Shown piece after piece: positions 11,501-22,614 of a stretch of 64,000 nt of DNA. A model generated the notes under the pieces. The model made no database searches. It was not told where the DNA came from and saw only the letters and a program-made list of their open reading frames with translations. The stretch comes from Gyrodactylus bullatarudis (lineage: Eukaryota > Platyhelminthes > Monogenea > Gyrodactylidea > Gyrodactylidae). A program made the position numbers and the translations under genes. Each line of letters begins with the position of its first letter. Position 1 is the first letter of the stretch. Location: positions 1 through 64,000 of the forward strand of contig SSNU01000362.1 in the NCBI GenBank assembly GCA_012064415.1. The letters run 5' to 3'.

Positions 11501-14500
11501 GAATGATAAATAATGTCACGTAGGAAATTCTGTCTTGTATATAGTACAGAGTGAGGGATATTTCTCTGGGAAAGAAAAGAGCTTCTAATCAGATCCAGCT
11601 TTATCTTAATGAAAAAGAAGGATGAATTTATCCCAACACACTTTCAGATTAGTTAGTTAACAAAGAATAGAATAAATTGTAAATATATTTATTTCTCTTA
11701 CACCAGGGAGAAGAACTACTCAAAATGACTCATTTAATTTGAGCTGGTCTTTTATTTTTGTTTTCAAATTAGACAGGAGAAATATACAAAAGACGTAGAA
11801 AAAAAGCCCTGCCTTTAATTTTGCCAAAAAGAGTGCCTTCATTTTTCTCCAAAAAAAGAAAAACCATCTGAAATGAATAATCAAATAGGCAGTTTAAATT
11901 CTTTTCTCCTATTGAAATTTTGGTATATAATTATGATGGAAAAGTTTTGGTTGGTTACAAAAAGAACTCTAATCAAAAATGAAATAAAAACAAGATGCAG
12001 AGGAAATAGCTAGCCAATGACACATTCTGATGACGCACAAGGAGTGATGTTAATGAGAACAGAGTAGAGAGACTTTATATTTAGTTATATCCTACATATT
12101 TTCTTATCCATCACCACTCAAGTGAAAAGGAGTGAATAATTGAAAATTGAGAATACACTCAAAGATCGCAGAGTTGGCAAGATCAAGAGGATTTGACCTT
12201 GTAATAGCAATACAGATACGCTCTAGGTTTGAATTAATTATAGAATAATGTGTATTCTCTCTTTTTGTAGAGAATGACTCTTGTTTATTACAAATATAAT
12301 AAAATATAGATCCTAGGAAACAAGATCAAATGTGAATATATATTTACAACAAGATCGAAGAGAAGGAAATGATTAAGGAGATAGGCACCCTTTCACTCCT
12401 GTATATATTTCTAAATGACCTCACATATACTCTGTGCTTGTGTATACTTTTGAAGAAATGAATTATATTGTTATATGTTTGACATGCTACATGTCGCTTC
12501 AACAATTTTATTGAACCAAGAAAAACATGAACATAAACGCTTTAATTTATCGTCTATTTTTTATATTACTATAGTTGACCTTGTGTATTTTTTAACATTA
12601 TACGTACGTTGTGAAGCGAAAATAAGAATGCGATCCAAGTATGAAACTGCTTTCCAAGAGATTGCGTGTCATTTATCAATTTGAGAATAGAGCTTTGTAG
12701 GCAATTGGAATGGGAAAAAAATCTTTTGTTAATTTTCCTACTACCTTGAAGTGGTGAAATTATTTTTCGGCATTTATCTTTTGTTTCAATTCGTGTGTAT
12801 CTTTTGAATTTTTTAGATTTGCTCTTATAATTTCATTTGAAAAACAAACCAATTTAAACAGAAACGAATGTTTTGAATTAGGGGGAATTTTCAGTCTCAT
12901 GATTTGTAAAATTTTCATTTCAGACATGAAGCATAAACTTTTGTTTGATAAAGCAGGAGAAAATCTGGCTTTACCCCCACCATTTTCTTCTCTTTTTCAT
13001 ATTCTTTTTCTGTGTAATTTTGGAAAATAAAAAAATCAAGGTAAAACAAGTCGGACAAGAGAGAGAGATAGGTACAACATAATTATTCTATACAAGGGAC
13101 ATTGTCTTTGTATTTAATTGTGTGTTAAAATTAGTACAGCTATACTGTTCCCTTCAATGATACATAAAACAAAAATCAGAATGATTTAAATCAGTTCCAA
13201 ATGTAAACAGGAAATCTGATTCTTTCATCGAAATCGATATTTGTACTCAATTTGGGCAGTTTTGTCTGCAATTAGAATTATTATTTCTCTATAAAATACA
13301 AACAATAGAATGAGTCAGATGAATTACGAGCCACAAGGAGAAAAATCAAATTCATTTTACAAAACCGAATGGTTCTCTAAGGAGAGAAGTAGTAGGAAAA
13401 TGACTAATTCGGGCAATGATACTCAAGTGATTCATCAATGCTGTATTTATCTGCCTCAGACAGAGTTTCTCTAATGACAAATTGATTAATTTACATTTGA
13501 ATCGCGTAATCTTCCCACATCTTCAATTTTATCTCACTTCCTGTCCCGCTGAAAAACAACACCAACAAAAAAGAGAGGAAATAGAATGTTGTCTAACACA
13601 ATGATGAAGAAAATTTCCCATTTGAATTTCAATATAAACTTGAAAAGGATCAATAAATCAACTAAGGACAGCGACAAAGTTCATCCACCCCTATGGAACC
13701 AAAACGATTATTCATAGAGATAGAAAATACAGAAACACGTGTCTATGAATTCGTTATCTTTTTCCCCCCTTGGGGCCAATATAATTATGATCAATTCAAT
13801 CAATTAGAGAATTCAGGGTAATTTATGCAGATTCGAGGAACATAGGATGGGATTTGGCTATAATTGCCAAAATCATCCATCTTACATAGTATCCCTCTAT
13901 AATTTGAAAGTACGACAAGGATTTGTGTACTATAGGGAAAGGATAGATAGAATTTCTAATACAATTTTTGACAGCAATCCAGAAAGAGAGAGAGAGAATA
14001 GCTAGTTGATATTGTCTACTGTAATGTATATTAGGAGTAGAGTGAACTGACTTTTTATTTCAAGAGGATGCCGAATGAAAAAAGAAAACAACCACTTAGG
14101 AAAAGTAATTAGTGTAAAGATTTGTACAATTTGATAAATAGGAAATAAATAAGTGTAGTTTTATTTGAAAAAGTTGTGCAATCTAAATTCAAAAAACTAT
14201 GCCCTCAAAACTAAACTACCAGTAGTAATAATAGTAATAATAATAAATGTACTTGGGAGGAAACAATGATGATTCCGATCAATAATCAAAATAAAAAATC
14301 TATCTCTATTTCAAGAGAAGTACGAGTCCAGATGCAAGGAATACTAATAATAAAGAATAAAAGAGTGAGGATGTATTTTGAAAGGAATTTGTTCTTTTCA
14401 GTTAGTGTTTAAGTGTACGTGCGTGCGTGTGTGTATTGTATGTGTATTTGATGAGGTAATAAACAAAAAAATACAATATACAAGAGAATATGGATAGTAT

Positions 14501-17500
14501 AATATCCAGATAAATTGAGAAATGTGAAATAATTGATGGACATATAAAAAAATTTCAAGAAATATCTTTTACTATTTTTCATTCATTTAGCAAAAGGTGA
14601 AAATATATGTGTTGAGAGAAACTCTGTTGATTGTATCAAAATAGTAGTTATCCATACTTTCCTAATGTATTGTAGTGCTATTATTATTTAGTATCAAGTA
14701 ACAAGTGAAAAAGTAACACAAGGCAAGAGAATATCTCACACATTATATCATTATCATCAACATATTACACACCAGAAGAAGAAAAAGAGAACAGTAAATA
14801 ATACAGTGTAATAATAATCTTGATGAGGATGATGGTAATGATAGTTTTGAATGAAAAGTTGTAAATTCTATCAAGAGTAGAGAAAAGAAAGCATGTTGGA
14901 TGGGTGATAATTGCTTAAGCAAGTTAAAGTAAAGTGAATATTTATGTTTTCAAAAGAGAGATGGGCATGAACAAACAACAATGTTTGAAGATAAAGATGG
15001 ATAATTAGATAGTCATAATATACATTGGGAAAGTAAACATTCCCTATGTCTCATTTGTAGATTTTTTTATAAATAACATGAAACAGAGTTGTTTTATACC
15101 TAATTGAGCTTTATTTTATACGGAATACTAGTTTCTAGTCATGATTTATCTTTTGTTCTTCTTGATCTATTATTTGTATTTAAAAAAATAGAAAATTAGG
15201 TCATTTGATGTCATACATTGAAGAACCAATGAATGCTTCATTTTTCAATCTAAGGAGCTGGCTTCAATTTGAACTTTTATACAAATTTGTACCAAAGACA
15301 TGTCAAAATTCTCCATTAGTATTTTGTTGCATTTCTTATTTTTCAATATAGATTTTATTCTAACAAAAAAAAATAAATCTGCTATGTTCTGGAAATTAAA
15401 GACTATGATTACCTCTACTATTTTTTAGAATTTTAAAAATTACTTTTACTAAATGTAAAGTTATTCATGATCCATCTTCTATTTTATTAAATCACATTAA
15501 ATTAATCTAATTAAAAAAGTTCTTTGTTCCATGTGAAATTTTCAATTTTCGAAATAAAATATTTCACTGTATCATTGGATGGATAGCATAATAATAATAA
15601 CAACAAAAAAACACTTTCACACTTAATCCCAAAGTTTTGTTTATGTTTGAGGTCAAAATTCATGAATACATCTGTGTCAAGAGAGGATAATAACGGCGAA
15701 TATAATCAATAAACAAGACACAGTAGATCATAAAGAGATAGTGAGAGAGGTAGTTTAGGGATACTAAAATTCGATACTTCAAACTCGAGAATAGTAGAAA
15801 TGTTGTGTAAATAATCTGGGATGGAATGCTATGTTGGGAGATGAATTATTTTTTCTCCAAGTTAACCAAATACATCGATAAAGATTAGTCTGGATTTAAT
15901 TGAAACCGAAAGAATTAATTTGTCTTGAAGTGAGGTTAATTAAGAGAATGACGAAAAACTTACAATTTCCTGTCTGCATACTTCCAATTAAAGAGGGATC
16001 AGCATAGGAGTTGTCAAGAGTCATTTGATTCGTGTACAAATTCGTGTTGGTGTTGCCAGAGGAGGAATTGTTATTGCCCAACGGAAAGTAGGTTCCATTC
16101 GATGTGGGAGAAAACTTGTTAAGGGCCATTGGACTTGTGGAGTTTTGAGAGAAGGCATTTTGCGTTGATAGGGACTTGTTATGCTGGCTTTGGTCATACA
16201 TTATGTAGTTATTCCCTATTAATTAAACATATTAGTAATATAATTCGGTTAAATAATTATTTTAAAGATACAGAAGAGCATAGCTTCTAAATCGGAGGAG
16301 GGAGCTCAAAAGTTTGAGGCAACGAGTTGTAGAGGATTTTACAGATTTTGTGGGGGGGGGGGGTGAAATTTGTCCATTATTCTTTAAAATATGCATTGCA
16401 TATTGAATTAAATTTTATAAGAGCTTAAAATCTTAGTCTAATTTTAATTCTCTGATAGTTTTTTCTCAAATTTTCATATTTATGCAAGTATAAAATTCAA
16501 ACAAGTTATTTTTTAATTATCGTGAATTTCAACCAATAGCATTCAAGGTCATTTGAAGGTCACTTTACTTTCCGATAAAACTGTAGAATTGTAATGCGAG
16601 CTATAGTGAAGATTTTAGAGCAAAAATAAGATCTGAAATTCGATAAAAAACAAATTCAAATGTATCTTATCAAATTTTATAGAGTATAAAGAAAAAAAAT
16701 GTTATTTTGCGATACTGTATAATCATGAAATTATAAAGAATTCAACAATATATTTCAGATTTATTTCGAGAAATAAGTTTTTAAATAAACTTTTACTACC
16801 TAATGCTAATTGAAAAAAATTGCAATTTTTTCATCAAGAATATGATCAGGGTTTTTTCCACCATTCGAAGAAAATTGATCGAGACATTTTTCAAATTTCA
16901 ATTTGGCTAATTTCGCTGAATCTGTTCTAATGATTGACATCACTATCGTTAAGGAGTTGAATTTCGACAATTCAAAATACGCCGGTTCTGTCGAAAATTT
17001 AATTGTAGTACGAATAATGGAAAGATTTTAGTTAATAGACGCTCAACCTAAATTGGACTTTGAAGGAGGAAGCTTTGTAAAATGAAATTAATTCTGTAGT
17101 GTAGAGAGAGAGAGAGGAAGCCCAGAGAATATAAGTAACAAATGTACTTTAGTTTAGACTTTTATTGGGCAAAGTTTGTAGAATAAATTTAAAAAAAAAG
17201 AATTGAATTCATTAACCATGTGTGGGGATGTAGACTGAAAAAAGGGCATGAAATATAATGATTGTGATTTCAGCATTGTGTAATGAGTTTGTTTATTTCC
17301 CTAATTTTTGTATATGGAAATTAAATTATTCTCGTTTGGTTTTTTTCTTGGTACACTAGGAAGAGTTGGTAGGAGGAGGAGAAGGAAGAGTTATTACAAA
17401 AACAGTACCACCCATGAAAGAGATCAATAAAAATAAATGAGATCAAGGAGGAGAATAACATAACATGCTAACCATTGGAATTATAAATACAATGCAAAAA

Positions 17501-20500
17501 TTTTATTTATTTATTCAGTGTTTTTTTTCTTCTTGGATTTCAAGGATCGTGCGTATTGCGCAATTATAAAAAAAACTGTTGCTGTTAAAGTTACCAACTC
17601 AGGTGTAATGTAGAATAAATTTTCAACTGTACAGGAATATATGCACATACTGCATACATACAAAGTATTTGTATATTCCAATAGTTTCATGTTTAGTACA
17701 AAGTTTGTTGAAAGTTAAATAAATATAAAAATATTGCAGTAGGCCAAAAAATCTGGTCACATGATGTCTGTAAAGTTTAAATATTTTAGAGAAAGTATAA
17801 AAGAATTACTCATCACAAGTAACAAATTAGTACAGAGAAAATTATTGTCACATGAGATGGAATATGGGCAAAAGAAGTAGCCCACATTTAGAGTTTTTTG
17901 GTGGGGAAATAATTTTGCCTGTCTCTCAAAACTATCACTTATTTAAAACAGGTGCCATAGTATTACACCTATAAATATTTAGGGTAAGTAAGAGATTCAA
18001 TTTTGTCTTGGTATTACGATTGAATAATTCAGCCAAGTGGTTCCACTAACACAGAAGTAGTTTAGACATGGTTTTTCGTTTTAATACTGATGGTGTAAAT
18101 TAAAGCGATATGTAGTATTTGCAATGAATAACTAATGCTTTCAGATGATACAATTTTTTGAAGACAGTCTTAGCCATGTCTATTAAAAAATCATAGCATT
18201 TTCAATTTTAGAGAAAAATTTACCATCCTTTTTCGTGTGCGATTTTTTCGTTGGAAAATCCTAGACATCCTTTTTATCTAATTTCATAAGTGTACGTCTT
18301 ATTCAACTTAAAAGTATAAAAGTATCTCGATCATTTGCTAAAATGTAATAATAACAACTAGAGGTTTCAGAAAATAGCCATTTAAAATCGTCTTCAAAAG
18401 CATTTAATAGTCCCAGCATTATAAATAACTCACCGTTACCCATGAGGAGAAGATTCTTTTCTTGATTTTGAGTGAAATTGGTAAAATTTTTAACTTCTCC
18501 CATGCCGGTTGGATTGTCGGGAAGGTGTTGGAATTTAGAGGATTTCTTAATTTTCCTCCCATCACCAAAACATGAGTCTTTCTTTGTCTTTTTCCGATAA
18601 CAAAAGATGATGAATATGAGAAATGTCGAAAAGAAGACGATACCAAAGCCAGCAATAAGTAGCCATAGAAACATTGGCCAATCAGCATCATAGAGGAAAG
18701 CGAACAAATCACTCTTTTTTGAGTTCTCTGAGTAGACCAAATCCCAACTAGGAACTTCAACTGGTGAAGAGCGTATTCCCTCGCCACTGCAGGTGGAAGC
18801 TGCAACATGTACTGTATAATTGCTTTCCTTTTGGGCATTATCCATGTAGTATGTTGTTTGGTCAAAATTGATCATCTATTAAAAAAATAGTTAACATATT
18901 AGCATAAGTAATGGGACTCCAACTTGAACAAAAATTTTATTCTTCAAAATCGAGTACCCCTATTGTTTGAACTTATTTCTAAAATTGAAAAGCATCAGAG
19001 AACTTTCAAAATTCTTAAATCATCTCTTGAAGATTTAATTAAGCGTTTCAAGAGTATTGAGGTGGCATATTTTGTCTTTAATAAAAATATCCGAGATTCT
19101 GTAGAATCATATATAACTCCAGGACAACGCGAGACCACATCTCGGAAAAGAGATAAAAAAATTTTGATCGAATTAGAAAAATACAAATTCATTGGGAAGC
19201 TGTTTTCAATAAAATCATTTCTTAAAACCCAATAATAAACTACTAACAGGTATTGGTGACAAAAACTGAATGAATGATTTCACTCTAGTCTAACATTAGA
19301 ACAAATTAAAAGTTACCTAATCATCAACTTGTTTTTCTAGTATGACGCAATACAAGTTCAATGGCCAAATCATCCATTGTGAATAATCAAGAGAAAATTA
19401 TTGATTTTATCAGTATTTCAACCTAATAATATCCAGTACCATTTTACATTTTCGCAAAAATGTATAATGACAAAAAAAATATGTCTGCCTCAAGTATCCA
19501 GGAAAGAGAGAGAGTTCTTTGTCCTATACTTTTTCGTAATATACATTATTTAAACCTCTTCAGTGATTCATACATATGGGGGAAATTAAAATGAGAGTCT
19601 GTAGAGGAAATGCATCATGCATATTTATTTCTAACTGTCTAACTGGATGCATAAAAGAAAACACATTTAACATGCATTGCCTTTGAATAAAATAAATGTG
19701 GAACCATCTTATTTATCACTTTTTATTTGATATGAGATTATTTCTGGTTTTTAATTCGTCAATTCTTTTTAAAAAATACACTTGGAATGAATAACGATTT
19801 AGAAAATAATTTTCGTTACAATTATGGCCTTGATTAATTTATATAATATGATACAACAATATCATCAGACATACCTGTTTATTAAAGTTGCGACTCTTTT
19901 TGTCGATGAAACGAAGAGAGTATTGTGAAATTAATCCATTTGTATGAAGAGGGTTTAGATGATCCCAGCTAATTTGTAGGATAGATCCATTATTCTTCCA
20001 GTTGGCGCGTAGATTATCCGGTGCTTGATTTGGCATTGACTCAAAAGTAAGGACAGGATTGGATAGACTGTTTTCACTCTTGACCATGGCCACATTGAGG
20101 ACAGCCTTCACCTCAAAGGTATAACAAACAAAAGGATATAAATTCTCTACAATTGTAGTGACTTTGGGCTCCTCTGAGTTAAGATCAGCTTTAATTTCAA
20201 TCTTTAGGTTGGAATCTTTGACTCGGGACATAGAAAATGTTGGATCTGATAGGAACTTGTCATCAAATTCATAATACTTTGATAGAGAACAGTATTTTTT
20301 CTTGTCAAATATTACGTCTTGACTCAAGGGTGGAGAGCAATAGCCTGACATAAAAGGTCGATATCGAATGCATTCACTAATTGGCCTTGGATGATAGATA
20401 ATTTCAAAGCTAGATATTAATTCGAGCATTTTCTTAGTACTACAGACGTTCCAGGATAATTGTACTTCCGATTTACTAACTGGACGAGCTATTATTGGAC

Positions 20501-22466
20501 TTATTTGAATGGTAGACGCCAATGAATTGAGTTCGTTTGGGTCTAAATCTTTGAATGTGATCTCTTTACTTGTAAAGACAAACTTTGAAGTCAAAACAGG
20601 TCTTCCATATCCAATTTTGGAGATGCTCCTAACAGAGAAAAGATATCCATTTTTAGGCTTTAGTCCGGCAATTGTAACATTTTTATTATGTGGCACATTG
20701 TAATAGGCAATAACCCATTGATTGCTTTGTTTATATTCGATATACTCCACACGATATCCAAGAATGGGAAATTCAGAAGGTTGCTTGGGATCTTCCCAAC
20801 TCAAATTTATCCAAGTGTCTCCAATAAAGTCAACGTCGATAGACTTTGGAGGTTCGGGAAGATTTCTAGGATCATTTAAATCAATATACGGTCCCAAGAG
20901 AGATATTTGATCATTGGGTAAAACGAAAATATTTGCTCGAGCAGATGCCTGAATGCTTTCCTCTCCGTGATCATTTTGAATGAATAGGCGACACTCATAA
21001 GTACCCTGGTCGGATTCTTGTATAGCATTTATTTGTAGGGTTTCTGAGCTGAGAGCAACAATCCGAGTATTATAAGTGGGATTAAACGGTTTACCCCCAA
21101 TATACCATTTTGTTTGTAGTCGATAGTCCATTACATCTTTAGATTCGCCAGCAATAAATGCATTTGTATTAATACGATTCGTATCCAAAATACGACCCTT
21201 GCAATTTAGAATTATTGATTTATCAGCGGTTATGTTCATACTCTGTGGACCGATTTCGATAACTGGAATTGGCTTTGCTGATGGATCAATAATGGTCAAC
21301 TTTGCCAAGGACTTTACAATGCCAGCTTCTTGAGAAGCCCGACATTCATAGGATCCTTCATCAGATTTATCAACATTGCTCACTTTAAGAGTTGAATGGG
21401 AAAGTGTATATCGACCAATTATTTCATCAGGTCCAATAGGAGGGGCCAAATACTGACGATTATTTATGACCCAGCGAATAATTGGCTTTGGCTCGCCCTT
21501 TGCAATACAAGAAAATATCACATCTTCACCGACTTTAGAGACGGTGTCATTAGGAGTTTGAATAAAATTAGGGGATTCTTTGACATAGAGACGGGCTGTA
21601 GCTTCCAAAGCAGAATTGTTAGCGGCACAAATATACTCGCCCATGTCTGCCTGCTGAACATGATCAATTCTAAGGCTTTTATCAGCCAGTATAACACTTC
21701 GACTGCTGCTGATTGGATGGTCATCTTTTCTACTCCAAATTATTGTCGGCTCGGGATCACCTTCAACCTGACATCGAAATGTTACTGAACCACCGAGGGA
21801 AACTGTTTCATCTGAGGGTGTTACAAGAAACTGTGGTTTACGAACGACATTGACACTGCTTGGAGGGCTTGTCTTTCTTCCAGCTATATTTTCTGCAATA
21901 CAATAGTATTTTCCAGAATCTGATTTTTCGGCATTTCTGATTATTAAATTTCCACTGGGAGTTATTTTTATTCTTTCATCAGGTATGATAACACCGTGCT
22001 CTGATGATTGCCAGTAAACATGTGGAATTGGTAATCCACTGGGCGAAATGCATTCCAGAGAAATTGTTTCACCAATACTTATTGAAATTTCACTTGTGGA
22101 CTTAATTTCATCATTTATATAAGCTAATTTGACAATAGCGTTATTTGAAGCTGTTGATCCGATAGCATTAGTGGCATTACAATAATAAGAGCCTTGAAGA
22201 TCTTCTTCAAAATTATGGATAATTAATTGGCCATTCTGGGCAGTTATTCTAGCTGTAACTGGTCTTTCTTTATGGGTAATAACTGGGCTCTTATCTCGAT
22301 ACCATTGAATATTTGGATAAGGATTTCCATCAGCTTCGCAATATAATTCAACTGTTTTGCCAAGAAGAGTGTAGGTATCGTTTGGGTGTTTCAATATAGT
22401 TGGGCGATCTAAAATATCCTGTGAGATGCCGAATGCAATAAAAAGAGAAAATATGATGAGCTTCAT
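5540..22466 (-). CDS. robo: Roundabout-family axon-guidance receptor
   Basis: Five coding exons on the minus strand: 22466-19875, 18875-18434, 16215-15964, 6840-6313 and 5685-5540. All have GT/AG borders and compatible phases, giving 1319 residues. Signal peptide 1-15; five Ig domains (about 20-520, with C/W/C cores); three FN3 domains (about 545-915); TM 931-957; long cytoplasmic tail. This 5 Ig + 3 FN3 + TM order is diagnostic of Robo, the Slit receptor; DCC/Frazzled has 4 Ig + 6 FN3. The tail is Asn/Gln/Ser-rich but keeps SPYA near residue 1150 (like conserved Robo CC tyrosine motifs) and a PPPPDSPPPP stretch near 1198-1208 (like the Ena-binding CC2 motif). The whole ectodomain except the end of FN3-3 is one exon. 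The first intron is phase 0 and the other three are phase 1. The start lies 148 bp from the divergent CAPN7 start. An upstream noncoding exon or extra cytoplasmic exons in the 9-kb intron cannot be excluded. Confidence 0.93.
7999..8412. mobile_element. Head-to-head pair of promoter-hairpin modules
   Basis: About 100-bp arms at 7999-8100 (minus) and 8308-8412 (plus) are inverted copies of each other. The right copy has CCAAT (8247), ATATATAAAT (8281), a GCCGG...CCGGC hairpin (8294-8325), an AATAAAAGC poly(A)-like signal and a short ATG-led frame reading MSSNSLAETNKIL. The left copy reads leftwards with MSPNSLVETNVLEEAREY. The two reading frames are clearly related, so the module belongs to a dispersed family found elsewhere in the window. 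Confidence 0.7.
8429..8738. repeat. 310-bp foldback element with tRNA-like loop
   Basis: Arms 8429-8548 and 8616-8738 are near-perfect inverted repeats, both ending outward at TTGAACC/GGTTCAA. The 67-nt loop (8549-8615) contains GGTTCGATTTT, close to the Pol III B-box consensus, and TTGAGAGCATGCCC, reminiscent of a tRNA D-arm. The inner arm ends (GCCTGCTC/GAGCAGG) would act as an acceptor-like stem. It may be an inverted pair of tRNA-derived SINE ends or a foldback transposon. Confidence 0.75.
10069..10085. repeat. CA dinucleotide microsatellite
   Basis: A short pure run of CA repeats inside robo intron 3. It also makes the His/Thr run in an otherwise meaningless ORF, which I do not annotate as coding. 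Confidence 0.8.
16216..18433 (-). other. robo intron 2 (2.2 kb)
   Basis: Phase-1 intron. It contains a long G run near 16351 and, around 16820-16990, sequence related to the dispersed foldback family (GATTGATCGAGACATTTTTC-like text and an AATTTGGC-type stretch). No coding sequence is recognised. Confidence 0.5.
18876..19874 (-). other. robo intron 1 (999 bp) with an unidentified 103-codon ORF
   Basis: A phase-0 intron splitting the third FN3 domain. On the plus strand, 18924-19235 holds a 103-codon frame rich in Lys, Ile and Glu that could form helices. I recognise no family. It may be a fragment of a mobile element or chance. Confidence 0.45.
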
Positions 22467-22614
22467 ATTGAAAAATATTGTTAAAGCATAATTCCAAAAT
22501 TGTCAACCATAAATGGATAAAAGGCCCAAATTATATTTTAAACGCGCCAGAAATTTTAAACATCTCAGAAACAATCCAAAAAATTACTTTTGTTTTCTCA
22601 GTATCATTATTTAA
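22467..22614. promoter_or_regulatory. 148-bp divergent intergenic region between robo and CAPN7
   Basis: The start codons of robo (minus) and CAPN7 (plus) are only 148 bp apart, so the core promoter region would be shared unless one gene has a distant noncoding first exon. I see no strong TATA box. Inference: bidirectional promoter. Confidence 0.5.

Larger units (their letters stand above)
6841..15963 (-). other. robo intron 3 (9.1 kb) with nested repeats
   Basis: A large AT-rich intron between the third and fourth coding exons, with a GTAAGT donor and a TCTCTCTGCCAG acceptor. It holds two palindromic elements (about 7999-8412 and 8429-8738), a CA microsatellite near 10069-10085 and many GA-rich runs. 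No convincing coding sequence is seen; the short ORFs here lack recognisable composition or motifs. Confidence 0.6.

Noticed and set aside
18419..18865. 148-codon minus-strand ORF overlapping robo exon 2
   Set aside because: Out-of-frame shadow; the other frame contains the FN3 end, TM segment and correct splice phases.
20509..21788. Several plus-strand ORFs over the robo ectodomain exon
   Set aside because: Antisense shadows of the Ig/FN3 coding sequence; no independent motifs.
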